Assembly: GCF_950023065.1 (NCBI RefSeq)
Contig: NC_088679.1
Coordinates: forward strand, 42,408,001 to 42,472,000
DNA from: Planococcus citri
Taxonomy: Eukaryota > Arthropoda > Insecta > Hemiptera > Pseudococcidae
DNA length: 64,000 nt
Direction: 5' to 3'
The first letter of the stretch is position 1; every line of letters starts with the position of its first letter. Made by a program: the position numbers and the translations under genes. The notes under the pieces are model-generated. The model was given only the letters and a program-made list of their open reading frames with translations, had not been told where the DNA came from and searched no databases. Positions 29,301 to 41,453 of the stretch are shown in pieces.

Positions 29301-32300
29301 TAACTGACCGTAACTTTAAAGTTTCATTTCTTGATACTATTTTTCAAAAAAGTGCAAGATCCCAAAAAATCTGATTGGATAACTGAAATTCAAGAAAATT
29401 AAGTAGGTATTCACTTCTGTCCATCGTACGAATACATATTTTTGAGGCTCACTTTTGACATTACTTATCTATTGTTGAATATTTCAACTTTGTATCACGT
29501 TTTGGAGCTCACTTTTTGGCAAATGTCGTCAGTGAGTCTCAGAGCATAACATCGGTTTAAATAATGATCTAGGGGGAAAGTCCGTAAGATCGCAGCATGC
29601 CCAGAAATTTGGGCAGTGAAAAAAGTTTTCTCTTACTTATAGCATACCTATCGAAAGTGGGTCTTAAAATATACCTGTAGGTAATGGTATAGAAAGAATA
29701 AAACAAGAGAAAAACATATTAAGAGTTCGGAAAATTCAAATAAATTTTCGGGACTTCTCATGGTTTTTTTTTCAAATTAGGGATCTCAAAGATAGGTATT
29801 ATAATATCTACTGGTACACATCAAACTTGTGTTTCAAAACATGTTAGCTTTTGGGAGTACCTACCTATAGGTAACTATATAATAAATTTTCGTGTGATTT
29901 TTTCATCTTCCTTATACCTATTCGTCTACAATCTAAGCACCTAGTTGTCATGAAATGAAGATGCAACATTTTGAAAATGTCATCAGCGAAAAAGAATGTC
30001 AATTACTAAGAAATTATTTAAATTGGAAAGAAGAAAATTTCCTGGAATTGGCGACATGACAACAACGATATTCCCCAAAGAGGAGAAAATACGGAACTGG
30101 GAAACGAATTTTCTCGGACGAATATGCTGTGATAGGTAGGTATCTAGGTAATAATATTTTAAATAAAAATACCCCCTATAAAAATGTATCCACTCGTTCT
30201 GAGTTAACGTGAATTTCGCCTTTTCATCTTTTATCGAAGATTTACCACGATATAATGTCAGAACCGCATTCCTCATTCATCCTTTTTTCAACATATTTTG
30301 AGAAAACTTTACTTGGAAATAATATACGAGAGCATTGGCCGACAGAGAAACCCGTATGGTGGAACCGTAGAACACACATTACGACGACAAGCAGAAGTTA
30401 GCGCAATTTTCCTTGCATTTGGTCGATACTCGGATGGCCGGGCGTAGAACATTAATAATTTATTAAAAATATTGCTATGGAATTCACACTATAGTGGCCA
30501 CAATAGTTGGATAAATAGATACATTATGGTATACCGAATAAACGTACCATACACCGCGTGTCCAAGAAATTACTAGGGTCGTAACCAAACAGAGTAGCAA
30601 CACCTTTTTATTCACGGCCGTCAATTATTGCATGAATGAAATTACTTCCTGCTCGCGAAGCGTCGCTTGAACGCGTCGTACTCTTCTGCCTAAACCATTC
30701 TAAATCCTCTACTAGAGGTAGGTATAAGTAAATCGCAAACACCATGAAGTAATACACAACGAAGTTCAAGTTGGGTACGATTGCTCGTTTTTACTAATCT
30801 TACAATTTTACGTAATCTTGGAGGACAATTTTTTACAAAATTGAATTACAATTTGCTCAAGTATTTTTCGAACTAGATACTTACATTATTGCACATGATC
30901 GATTTTCGTGAAGAAAAAAACTAGCCTACGCTAAAAGTGATACCTACACACATTTCAGTGGTTTTCAAAACCATGATCAAAATGATCGAAAGGATGAAAA
31001 TTTTTCCTCGTGAATTGATAGCTTAAAATGTTTAAGAATGTCGAGAATATTGATAGTAGGTACAAATAATTGAAATAATTAATAATCTCTGATCTCCTTT
31101 TTAAAAAATTCGAACAGAAAAATTGAAAGAAAAATATTTATAATCTGAATGAAAAAAGAAATCAGTTAGGATGTCCCATAAAATGACTGATATTCTTCTT
31201 CCATTCAGAATAAAACAAATAATAAGTAGGTAATCAATTTTTTACGCCAGTTCCTTCAAAACGACCGAGGAGTAGACAGTAGACACCTATGACCTTTTTG
31301 TGAACATCAAAAAAGTACACAAATTTAAAAATAGGACTTTTTCCAAATCACTGATTGAATAATTTTCCTGACGACGCATTGAGAAAGTTGGAGAGCTACT
31401 TTCATCAGAATTTACCCAACTATAAACTTATCATTTTTTTTATTCAGGTACCTAGGTACTTGAAAAAAATTATACATAGTTTTCAGAAATTTAGCAAAAA
31501 TTGCCATAACTTCCATTTTTATTTTCATTAGTAGCATAAGTATACGAACTACTGTTGAAACCATTGTTCGATGAAACGAGCTTTCAAACTATTCTAATGA
31601 TGGCTTTCAGTACTTTATATAAGTTGACTCATTGAAAAAATAGTTCTCCAAGTTATGTTGAAAAATATACCAAAACTAATTTCAATCTGAACCCTTTTAC
31701 CGCAAACCTCAGCGTTTTGCTTCTTTCAGGGTTTACCAAAATATTGAAAACAAGAAAAGTCGGAAATCAACTTTTTAACGGCAGCGATTAAACTATATAG
31801 AAAATGACATTTATCAACCAGTGGTCATCTATAGAGAACTTCTTTTGAGAAATTTACCAAAGGAGAGAAATGGGTGTCCTCGCATTCAAATCTTGAATGA
31901 CAACTGCAGACCAACTCTGATCGATCAGAAATTATACTCACAGAAGAAACACATCACTCGCAACAAAGAACCGAACTTTGAGCTGCAGAATTGATCTTTG
32001 ATTTTTGGTGAATTTTCAAAAATTACAGAAATAGGTGCAAATGATTATTATTGGCGTAAGTATTCATTTTTTTTTAAAATCAAAATAGAATAATCTTGAG
32101 ACGAAAGTCTGAACATTGGTTGGTACGCTGAAATCGACTACCCTCCCCTCTTCACCATCGATTGTAAGTAATTGGAGCCTCTAGGGTATAGTAGAAGTAG
32201 ACTTTCCTCCAACCGTCCAACGATTCCAAATAATTTCAGAAGGTGTCGCAATCAATTAATACATTTATGTACCATTTAATCCTAATTAGTCGGTCTGATA

Positions 32301-34013
32301 TTATATCAAATAAGATAAGTCACAAATTCGAATTTACGACTTGAAAATTGTATTTTTAAAAATAAATTAGGTAGGAATTGAATAACTTCAATTTCAAAAA
32401 ATTCCAAATTCACCAATTTCCGCATGAAATTCTCTCTATCTTTCAGAATCAGCCTCTTGAATCGATTTCTACCATTTTTGATTTGCGATCCTTATCCTCC
32501 AGAAAAATTTGGAATTTTTCCAGCAATTTCAAATTACTGCAAAAGACGTTGTATTGTAGATATTCAACTTTGACAGAAAATGATTTGATCACATCATCAG
32601 TTCTGGTATAATTTGAATTCATTAGGGCAGGCGAGTTACGAATTTGAAGAATTTATGTAGGTAGGTACTCCAAGAAAATCGAATCCAGTTAATCATTCAA
32701 TAGAATGACAGAGGGGGAAGAGGATACGGAAGTACTTATTAGTAGCCTATTTACTTATATTTAAAGGTAAGTACAGCTAGGTACCTAAATAAAAAAATTA
32801 ATAGCCAAGATTTTGCATAAATTGGCAAGTCTCATTATACTTATTCCTACTTAACTAGCTAAACTACAGGAAAGGTGATTTTTACGAACAAATAAACAAA
32901 CGAAACGTCAACACTTCGCATCACACAAAAGCCCCTAAGAATGACATTTGCGTTAGAATAAAACCGAATAGATACACGAGTGAATATTCAAAGATAGGTA
33001 GGTAGGTAAGTACAATTTCTAGATTCAAGTTATGTCGAAATTTCAAACGAATAAAAAAGAATAACATCGATTACTACTTTACTTGGCAGAAAAAATTTAA
33101 ATCAAATAGAATGACGATGATCGCGACTTGATAATTTCTTTCAATTTTTCGTTTTAAAGAGTGAATTTACGTAAGATATACCTATCTGATAAGTTAATTG
33201 CATATTTTTCATTCATACCTACTTCGATGATATAATTTTAGGTAGGTAGACACCTCAAGTCTTGTATCCGGAATATTTTGTGATGCATTTTAGATTATTT
33301 TTATTTGATAAAAATGCTGCAGCATTTAAAATTGTAAGAAATAAAATATTCACGAAGAAATAAATTTCTCTAAAGAGTGGACTTGCCTATTTTTTTCCCC
33401 AAACATATTTATTCGAGTTGAAGTTTCACTTTTCTGGTAAGCATTTCGAAAAAAAAAATCAATCTTAATCACACCAATCTGTTGAGTAAGTATTGAATTC
33501 CACTTTTCAAATCAATTTATCACCATTCTCCACCAATTTCGGAAAGAATAATAAATATTTTCGAGGTAATATAGCACACAACGATATTTTAACACATCAG
33601 ATTCGATATTCAACGTTCAGAAAAGCTCGATTAAAACGCGCACAGATTAATGCTAAATAAAGGGACGAAAGGGGAAGGGGCGAGTTAAGTATCAATCTAT
33701 TTTAAAAAGTACACGTGCATCGTGTTTCGGTATAATTTTCCGTTGTTCTTAAGCATATTAAACACACGTTTTTAAAAAATTTGCTTCAACACGTCGATTG
33801 CGTGGGTGTCCCGATGTGAAGTGAGTTAACGTAACATGACCGATAAACTAATTCGAGCCAGTGCTTCCTCTAAGTGCTAACGAAAAATAGGTACGCCTTA
33901 TCATAGCCGATCATTATGATGGTAATTTAGAAGTTACCTGTCTTGCACTCCGCTACAATGCATAAGACGGTTAAGACCAATAGTAATTCTAGCGTGGTTC
34001 CGTAACAGCACAT
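2254..34013 (-). CDS. Acid sphingomyelinase-like phosphodiesterase, 5' part (partial)
   Basis: This is a secreted or lysosomal metallophosphatase of the SMPDL3/acid-sphingomyelinase-like family, whose members hydrolyse phosphodiester or nucleotide-phosphate bonds with two metal ions. Exons read on the minus strand are 34013-33938, 4125-4066 and 2395-2254. Exon 1 encodes a hydrophobic leader starting MCCYGTTLELLLVLTVLCIV. Exon 2 encodes YFWHITDFHLDLTYEP, in which Asp-Phe-His is the first metal-binding DxH motif. Exon 3 contains YGDYGCDASWALVESALQFM and ends at VIWSG, matching the family block before Gly-Asp. Phases agree: exon 1 leaves one base that completes Ala with exon 2, and exon 2 leaves one base that completes Ser with exon 3. 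Exon 3 ends after two bases of a Gly codon, so the gene continues left of the window. Family identity is secure. Joining exon 1 across ~29.8 kb is inferred from phase and the signal peptide. The alternative start is an in-frame ATG at 4165. Confidence 0.68.
4066..4125 (-). CDS. Phosphodiesterase exon 2 (DxH metal site)
   Basis: This 60-nt exon encodes YFWHITDFHLDLTYEPADG, the start of the calcineurin-like phosphoesterase fold. Asp and His of Asp-Phe-His are the expected metal ligands. The acceptor is a strong pyrimidine tract ending TTTTGCAG and the donor is GTAAGT. Reading through the acceptor stays open back to an ATG at 4165 and gives the leader MFLTIYVFLFSFAA, so a transcript starting inside the intron could also yield a secreted protein. 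Confidence 0.85.
10986..11007 (+). repeat. Poly-A run (22 nt)
   Basis: This is an uninterrupted A run. It could be a microsatellite or the tail of a decayed retroposon, but no recognisable element body precedes it. Confidence 0.9.
11079..11102 (+). repeat. TAGG tetranucleotide cluster
   Basis: A short array of TAGG units with one interruption, one of the denser examples of the motif that recurs through the whole window. Confidence 0.85.
14572..14590 (+). repeat. TAGG tetranucleotide cluster
   Basis: An array of four or more consecutive GGTA units directly followed by TATATATAGG. The four-base period differs from the insect telomere repeat TTAGG. Confidence 0.85.
15498..15521 (+). repeat. 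Poly-A run (24 nt)
   Basis: This is an uninterrupted A run inside the presumed giant intron. No coding or element context was recognised. Confidence 0.9.
20354..20594. mobile_element. 241-bp palindromic MITE-like element
   Basis: Two arms of about 114 bp are almost exact reverse complements around a ~14-bp loop near 20468-20481. The termini are CTCTCTAAATTT and AAATTTAGAGAG, and both sides carry the dinucleotide TA (20352-20353 and 20595-20596), as expected for a Tc1/mariner-type target duplication. The arms contain repeated CAGT/ACTG words, for example AAAGCAGT and TTACTGCAAAACAG. There is no coding capacity. Transcription would give a long hairpin. Superfamily assignment rests only on the TA flanks. 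Confidence 0.75.
26754..26777 (+). repeat. Poly-A run (24 nt)
   Basis: An uninterrupted A run followed by a purine-rich GGAAAAAGG tract. No gene context was recognised. Confidence 0.9.
27882..27911 (+). repeat. TAGG tetranucleotide array
   Basis: TAGG units repeat four times, then GGTGGA interrupts and TAGGTAGG resumes. This is one of the longest arrays of this motif in the window. Confidence 0.9.
33938..34013 (-). CDS. Phosphodiesterase exon 1 (signal peptide)
   Basis: The exon starts at an ATG (34013) and encodes MCCYGTTLELLLVLTVLCIV, then AECKT, a typical secretory leader with a hydrophobic core and small residues near the end. It stops at donor GTAACT with one base left over. That base plus the first two of the exon at 4125 makes Ala, giving a leader directly followed by YFWHITDFH. 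Flanking DNA is richer in CpG than the background, as expected for a promoter-proximal exon. The leader itself is convincing; its partner exon is inferred. Confidence 0.62.
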
Positions 34014-34500
34014 TTCCAAAGCGAACAAAGCGATGGAATCATAAATCACGAGTGAAAATTCGCCGTCAAATTTTCGTAACACGCGTATTTCACGCAAAAC
34101 TCGAATTCGAAAAATGTGCGCGCAAATTTCTCATTTTACGTAATATTTACGAAAATTACCCGCGAAAAAACGGCGACGAGCGTTTGTCTTCGTAGGAAGA
34201 CAATTGTTTATGAACAGATTTGAAGGTAACAGCTTAAAGAACTAACTTAACGCTTCCGTAATTCGAGTCTGCGCATATCATTTCTTTTTCCCTAGAAATT
34301 TCATTTGCCCTCTTCCTCGTTTTTTCCTTCGCTCCGCAGTAGTGGGTATTTTAATTTTTCCGAACTAATACCTCAACTGTATAATGACATTTTACAAACA
34401 AACCGTGGTTAACGTCTTGACCAGAAATTTTTAATGTTCAAGGACGAATGAAATGAATGAGATCGTTAGGGAATAAAATGGGCGCTGTAATTTAAATTCC
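34014..34500 (-). promoter_or_regulatory. Probable 5' UTR and promoter of the phosphodiesterase gene
   Basis: This stretch has clearly more CG dinucleotides than the surrounding AT-rich DNA (around 34070-34200, including GTGCGCGCAAAT and AAAACGGCGACGAGCG). It lies immediately upstream of the signal-peptide exon. No TATA box or initiator was assigned. Confidence 0.4.
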
Positions 34501-37500
34501 CCCGCCAAACCGAGCGAATTTTTCAAAAGAAAATGCCAGATAGGTAAGTACCTATGCAGATCAGTCAATTGACGTACAATAAGTAAATAGGTAGGTAAGT
34601 ACGTTCCTATCTAAATGAAAACAAACGAATGGCGTGAAGCATCGCACAAAATAAACTTGACCTGTTCGAGATGCGAAGTTAATTTTTCTTCATTTTTATG
34701 CGAAGGGTGTGGATTTTAAAAATCACAAAAGAAAATAAGGTAATTTGACAAATTTATTCAGTTTGTCAAATAAATAAAACGACTAAAATATTTAGAATAT
34801 ATTTTCAAAATGCCCGATTTCTCAATATACTTGCCAATTTTATACGTTTATTTTGATTGGTGAGAAGATGACGCATTCATGATGATGCGACGTTTAAAAA
34901 AACGAACAAGAAAAACGAAAAAAAAAAACCAAATCAAACAAGCAATTTTTTCGTAGACTTTATATTTTCATTAAAACAAATGGAATAGGCGTATTTCCCC
35001 ATTGTCAATATTTTCACTTGGCTTTTCATGAATACACTTTCAATGCTGTATGTTAAATCTTATCTCGCCTCGCCTGTATTATAAGTTAAAATACCCTACT
35101 TTCAAACATCTCAACTCTTTTTCATTGACAGCTAATATAACGAACAAAATGGTGATAAATTTTGCAACCTTACACGGGTTATACTTTTTGTCCGACTGTA
35201 CCATTCAAATGTCGCATTTATCTCGGTTTTCTTTGACAGAAAAAAACAACTCGTTCGCTATCGTTCTCTAGGTAATTTTTATACCAACTTTAATGTTTAT
35301 TATAAAAAATTTGATTTTTGTATTTATTCGTAAAAAACGACGACAGAAAGCAAACGAGAAAACTTATTAAAACTAATTTTAAAACGGGCTGATTTTCCAT
35401 CAAACAAACTTCATTGAAAAACTTTTGAAAATTTTTGAAAAATTCGTTTCAACTCTGACAATTTTTTTGAAAAGGAAAAAATTGATTCGTTTTAATGATA
35501 AATCTCGAATGACAGATTCCTCGTTTGTTTGGCTTTTCATCAGAAGGTTGAAACGAAATTATGGAGAAGTGAAAGTACCTAATCTTTTCAGCTATACGAT
35601 GAAACAGATTTTCGTGTTTTTTCCCAGTAGTTTTCAGTTATTCGCCCAATTATCCCGCCCAACATCTTCAAATTGACCCAACATGCTGAAATTGAATATG
35701 TATGGTACAATTATTCAGAAGGTGCCTTGAATATACGTCTTTTAAGTACCTATTCTAATTTTACGACTTCACTCTTCCGTTTTGAACTTGGAACAATATT
35801 CGTGTTGCAAAAAACACCCACGTACACACTTTTTTGCTTTGTTTCTCAAGTTTTTGGCCAATTTTTGAAAAAAGTTTATCTACCTATCTCGTCATTTTCT
35901 TCCTTTTACTATTATAGTCAGTAAAACAACAATAAAAAAATTTAACACAGCAGAACATTTTCTTGAATTTTCAATTTTAGATAGAGAGATATTAATAATG
36001 TTTCAACTTGAAAAAACATTTGAAACTTTTTTTTTCAACTAAATAGAAATTTTCCAAATTTTCAGATACCTATTTTTTCAATTTACTACCGCCATGAGAA
36101 GTTTTGGGAAACATGAATTTTTCTAAAATAAAAATAATAAATTGAAAAATTTTAAAGTTTAATTCAGAATATGAAAAAAAGACATTTTGATGAATGTTAT
36201 TCAATAGATTTACGGACCTATTTTTAAAAAGGAGGGTTAGTTGAAATTTTTGTTGATTACTTTCTTCCAAGTCTACTTCACAAAAACAAATTAAAATTGT
36301 AAAAACAGAAAATGAACAGAAAATAAAGATTACTGAAAAAATGGAAACAATACAATTATACAGAATTTTCAAGGGAGGGGAGGATTAAAATTTTTCCAAA
36401 TTTTTTTGTTTTATTATGTACTACCTATATTTATCACTTCAAAAAAAAAAAAAAAAAAAACTGAAACTCAAAATCTTAAAGAAGAGGAAAATAGGTAGGT
36501 ACCTGAATATTTGAAAAAAGGAAAAGAGAGCATAAAAACAGGAAAAAATAAACTTTCAGAAGTAATTTTTTTCAAACAGATATTTCAATTTTTAGAATTT
36601 GGGAAGCGGTCAAAATTTTTCCAAATAACCAAGGTTTAGGTAGAAATGTTTCAATTTTCACGAAGACAAGAATAAAAGATTCAAAATTTAATTTCAAAAT
36701 GATACCTACCTACCAAAAAACATATTTTTTGACAATTCTTGCAAAAACAAAAAAACAAAAAAAAAACAAGATAGCATGATCCACATAAGCAAAAAACAGG
36801 ATACACAGGACCGTTATAGACACACTGTTATCCCATTTCTACTCAGATTTTAAGCTCCTAAAAAAATGTTTCTTCCATGTTTTTCATTTCGTGAAAGTCG
36901 TTGAATTTTGACAAAATTCAGCAGAGATCTTCACTTTGAGTTGAAGGTTACCCACAAAAAATTCTAGCTCCAAAAGATCCCCTGGAGGGAAGATTTGGGC
37001 TCCCAAAGAGGCAAAACCACTTTTAGAGTTCTACTGAACAGTTGAAAACATGCGAGTATAAAATTCGTACATATTTTGAACATTTTTTCTTGGCGAATAT
37101 TTCGCATTAATCTTGTCAAAATATTGAAAAATGTCATTCCTGAAACTGAGGAAATATTTGGAAACGCAGTAGCGCAAATTTTTTTATCATTTTTGCCAAC
37201 TTCAAAAAATCGAAAAAACAGAAAAATCGATTCAAGAAACAAGTGGTGAAAAATGGACATCTATACGTTCCCATTTAAGCGGGTGTCTCATATAGGTACA
37301 GGTACCTATCGATAAATTTGTGGCTGGTTCATCAAAAAAAAAAAAAAAAATCACCCAGGCTTAAAAACGAAAATCCAATTACCTAAATAAAAGCTCAACA
37401 TGCATTATTTTAACGCCAACGTAAAACTAAAATATGTTGCCCTGGAGACTTGACAATTCAGAACATTTCAATCAAGCTATACAATGCTATCCAGTGTCTT

Positions 37501-40500
37501 TGAAATGACACATTCGTGGTATATCGATACGAGGTAGAAGATTAGTTGACGAATAAATGAATTTGAGCAGGACTTTAGGTAGGTAATTAAAAAATTGTAA
37601 TAATTTCAACAATAGACAAATTTTCCATACAGCTAACATTGGCATACTTAAAAAATATGCGCTAGCTACAAATACACGATATTACGAAGGAGGCAAGTAT
37701 TCATTAGTTTGCTAAAATAAACAAGTTAGGTAACACATGGGTATGAATTATTCATCGGCGAAGTGCTCATCAATTTAGCTTCTACTTACCTACCGGGTTG
37801 CGATTATTTCACTGCAAAGTTGAAGGCGTTTATTAAACTTTCAACATAGGTGATTGAATCGTACAAGTTAGAATACCCAAAGCAAAAACTTTACACACAA
37901 TGAAATTTCAACACCAAACACAGGGATAGGTAGTTGGTATTAATTTTTTACTTACTAATTATATCCATAGTTTGTTAGTCAACTAATTAAGTGGACTTTG
38001 AGCAACTGAAGAATTTTTTAGCGAAACTTTATCGTGAAATGAGGAAAAGCAATGGTAACAGAAAGGGTCTCATCAAAATATATCGATACCATTCCCATAT
38101 ACTCTTACCCACTTACCTATATGGTCCGAAAATGGAGGTAGATATCTGTTTTAATTGAATATGCTCAACTTCGAATCGCATTCGATAAATCATTCAAAAT
38201 AAACAAACAGGTAGGTACCTGGTAGGTGTCGAGCCACGACCGACACATTTTTACTCAACCATTAATATATGTAGGTACCATACTTATTATTGACAACTTT
38301 TTAAAAATTTTAAATTCTAATCTTAGGGTGTACATTTTCATGTTCGAGTTTCATTGCGAAATATTTCAATGATTCATATAATTATATGTGTAGTAACAAA
38401 TAAAATGTCTTATCAATTTTTGAAATAATACCCAAGAAGCAAACACTTACAACTAGGTACAAATATTCTCTGATAAAATTAAATTAGGTTAGGTAACTAC
38501 TCGTACCTACCGATGTAAGCTTCTCTTTGAAATAAAAATTTGCCAAAGGCATTCTCTTCATGTAAGTATTATACCTATTCTTTATATAAATGTGCCTAGA
38601 GCTACAATCATGATTGTAATACGTCATTTTACAATTCATATTCGACGAACAAATGTAAATACTTAAAAGTAGGCACATGAATTTGTGTTGCGAATGCCTG
38701 CTTTAAATACTTGGGTAAATTTTTCACGCAAAATATTACTTGGATAATAAAACGTTTATATTTTCGTCATCGCAATACTTGGGTACACTCGAAAAAAAAA
38801 ATACCAGTAGATACTAAACACACAAAATTTGTACGAGCAAATCAACCGATGCGAGGAAAAGTAAAACAAAAACGCCCATTCGCATTCTCTCTTTGGAAAA
38901 AATTCTCCATCTACAACTGCTTTGTCTTCGACGGTAACTTTGTTCCCCTTTACATCCAGACAGCATTCAATTACCAAACTCTTTCCTCGATAATCTAATA
39001 CTGTACCAAAATGAATTTAACGTGTTTTGCGAAGTTCAAAATCCAATTCTACCAATGCAATACTTAATATAACACACACAATTCCCTTATTCTTACATGG
39101 TATCAGTCGGTATTTTCTAACTAGGGTTTCTTATTTTTCATTTTTTTCTTTTGCTTCACTAAATTTACTTTTGACATCGCGTTCATACAAATTTTATCCT
39201 TGTTTCGGCAGCAATACGAACCGTATTTATACTTTACGAAGACAAATTGCAACAAATAAAAACTGTCAGTTTGAATTCGTATTCACGATTGAGACAAATA
39301 TCTACACAAAGGAAGATTGTGGAAAACTAGAAATTACTCAAAAATGCGAAATAAAAATAATAACAGATAGGAACAATGCGACTAAACCGTTTTATTTTGT
39401 TTATAAATTTGCAAATGGTTGCAGAACTACACGTACGGTACCTACATACATTTCATTTCGAAAAAAAACTACCCTACTATACCTACTTATGATTGAATTG
39501 AATAATCAAACAAACCATCAATGAAATTATTTCAAATTCAAATCACGACGATTATTAAATTTTAAATTCAAAAAAATGGGGTTAAGGTTTCCTGTCTAAG
39601 GAAAGTTTCCTTTTGCACCATGAATATGTTTTTTGCTTGAAATTTTTTCATGATCAGGAAACGTCATTGATAGGAAGTCTGGATATGAGATTTTTCCAAG
39701 TTTTCAAAAGCCCAAAAATATGTTAGAAATGTCATTTTTGAGAGTTTTAACATGTATGTACCTAACTAATTGTTGCAATTCGTTGATTTTTTTTCGAATT
39801 CTTAAGAGTCAAATTTAGGGCTATATTTTTAAAAGTTTCTATTTAGGGATCTCAAGTAGGTAGGTATACCTACTGATTTAATCCACATTTTAAAAAAAAT
39901 TAAATTTTAATTTGAATTTTTACGAGAAAAATTGAAGGGAAATCCACCACGATATTTAACCAAACAAGTTTAATTCAGTGTAACTCAAAGTAGGTACGAG
40001 GAGAGAAACTGAATTTTTTTTTTCAAAAATTCGAAGTCAAATGAAGTATTATTGTGAAATTATATTAAATATGATAGTAAATACATAGCATTAAATTGAT
40101 CCAATTTTTTTCAGTTTTTGAAATGCGACATATCATATCCAGAATTCAAATCCCCCCCCCCCCTCCAGCGAACAGTACCTAATTTACTTACCAAAAATTA
40201 CTTACAACTTTTACCAAAATTTTTCAGAAACTTATGCTTACCAGTTAAATTGGGTAGGTACATGAAGTCACCAGTAATTTATCAGACGAGATATTATCAT
40301 TAATCTACTCGCTACCATTACCAAAATCATACAGTAATTCGCCAAGAAATTACCATTATAACTTACCAAAAAAAATAGCAGTAGGTAGTACGTAGTAGGT
40401 CTAGGTACCTATAACTAACCGGAAGTTACTAGGTATGCATTTACCAATTTGCCAAAAATTGCCAGTTATTCATCAAACCATCCAGTAATTTACAAAAATG

Positions 40501-41438
40501 AAGAAATTATTCCTTCTTTTCTGTTGCCATTAGGAACACCAATGTCCAAAGTTGACCCTTCTGTTACAGCAGAGCTGACGAGCTAGGAAATTCGCAGTAG
40601 GTATAAATGTTGATTTCTCGATGAAGTCCATTTTGCTTCGGAGATGATGCACCTCTAACGAGATTGTTGACTTTTATGTATACTTATTTCTTAAAAATCT
40701 TTCAATATGAATTCTCAAATATTTAATAAGTACCTACTGAACCTCTATCTAGTCTATAAAAGCTAAACTTTTCTCAACAGTTAGGTATTGATTAAATGTA
40801 TCGTTTGCAAAAGAAAATGTCGAATGGATATTTTGTAAAACCGCAACGTATATTTCAGCGCAAGTAAGTATTATAGAAGTTTATAATTTTAAATATAGCG
40901 GAAACCGAAAAACGCCCTGTAATTCAAACAGAGAGAGCTCCGATTATAAAAGTTTTCTTTTTCCATTTTTGAATATTTCGTCAGTTATGTAAACCGCTAA
41001 AAGTAATAAAACTTTTACAGACAGCGGCTTTGCATCGTGTAAAATATTCCGTCTTTTTGATTTCCGATTTTACTATTTTTAAGAAGAATAAATTGCAAGC
41101 TTTTTCATCCGTTTCAAAGTGGTTCATCAATTTTCAATAATTTTAATAGGTATCTTGAGCAAAATTTAATTCAAAATCGGCGAATAAATAAACGCCATCA
41201 TTTATTCTACGGAGTTTGATGAGTAGAGAGGAAATCATCAATTCATTATGCTAGATAAAAGACTCGACATGAAAACCAAACTGCCTTTTGTGTATCGAAA
41301 ACTGTTTAATAGTGTATTGAATCAGAGGCTTTTAACGTTATCTTCTTCCGCCAACATGATGAAAGATTATAAGTTTATCTACGCGCGGCATGTACCTACC
41401 TACTTTGGAAAAATGTTGTCTTGTTTTTCTCCTTTGGA

Positions 41439-41453
41439 GGGGGGGGGGGGGGG
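41439..41453 (+). repeat. Poly-G run (15 nt)
   Basis: An uninterrupted G run, unusual in this AT-rich setting and a likely polymorphic or sequencing-error-prone site. Confidence 0.9.

Larger units (their letters stand above)
4166..33937 (-). other. Probable giant first intron of the phosphodiesterase gene
   Basis: About 29.8 kb separates the signal-peptide exon from the catalytic-domain exons. I recognised no gene inside it. It carries poly-A runs (10986-11007, 15498-15521, 26754-26777), many TAGG/TACC clusters, a 241-bp palindromic element at 20354-20594, a palindromic CpG motif at 23220-23255, and a GC-richer patch at about 30330-30720. Open frames here are up to 126 codons (24371-24751, minus) and are compatible with chance at this base composition. 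The intron assignment depends on exon 1 and exon 2 belonging to the same transcript. Confidence 0.5.

Noticed and set aside
36070..36372. 100-codon hydrophobic minus-strand ORF
   Set aside because: Comes from a poly-A/T-rich stretch; the hydrophobicity reflects T-rich codons and not a membrane protein.
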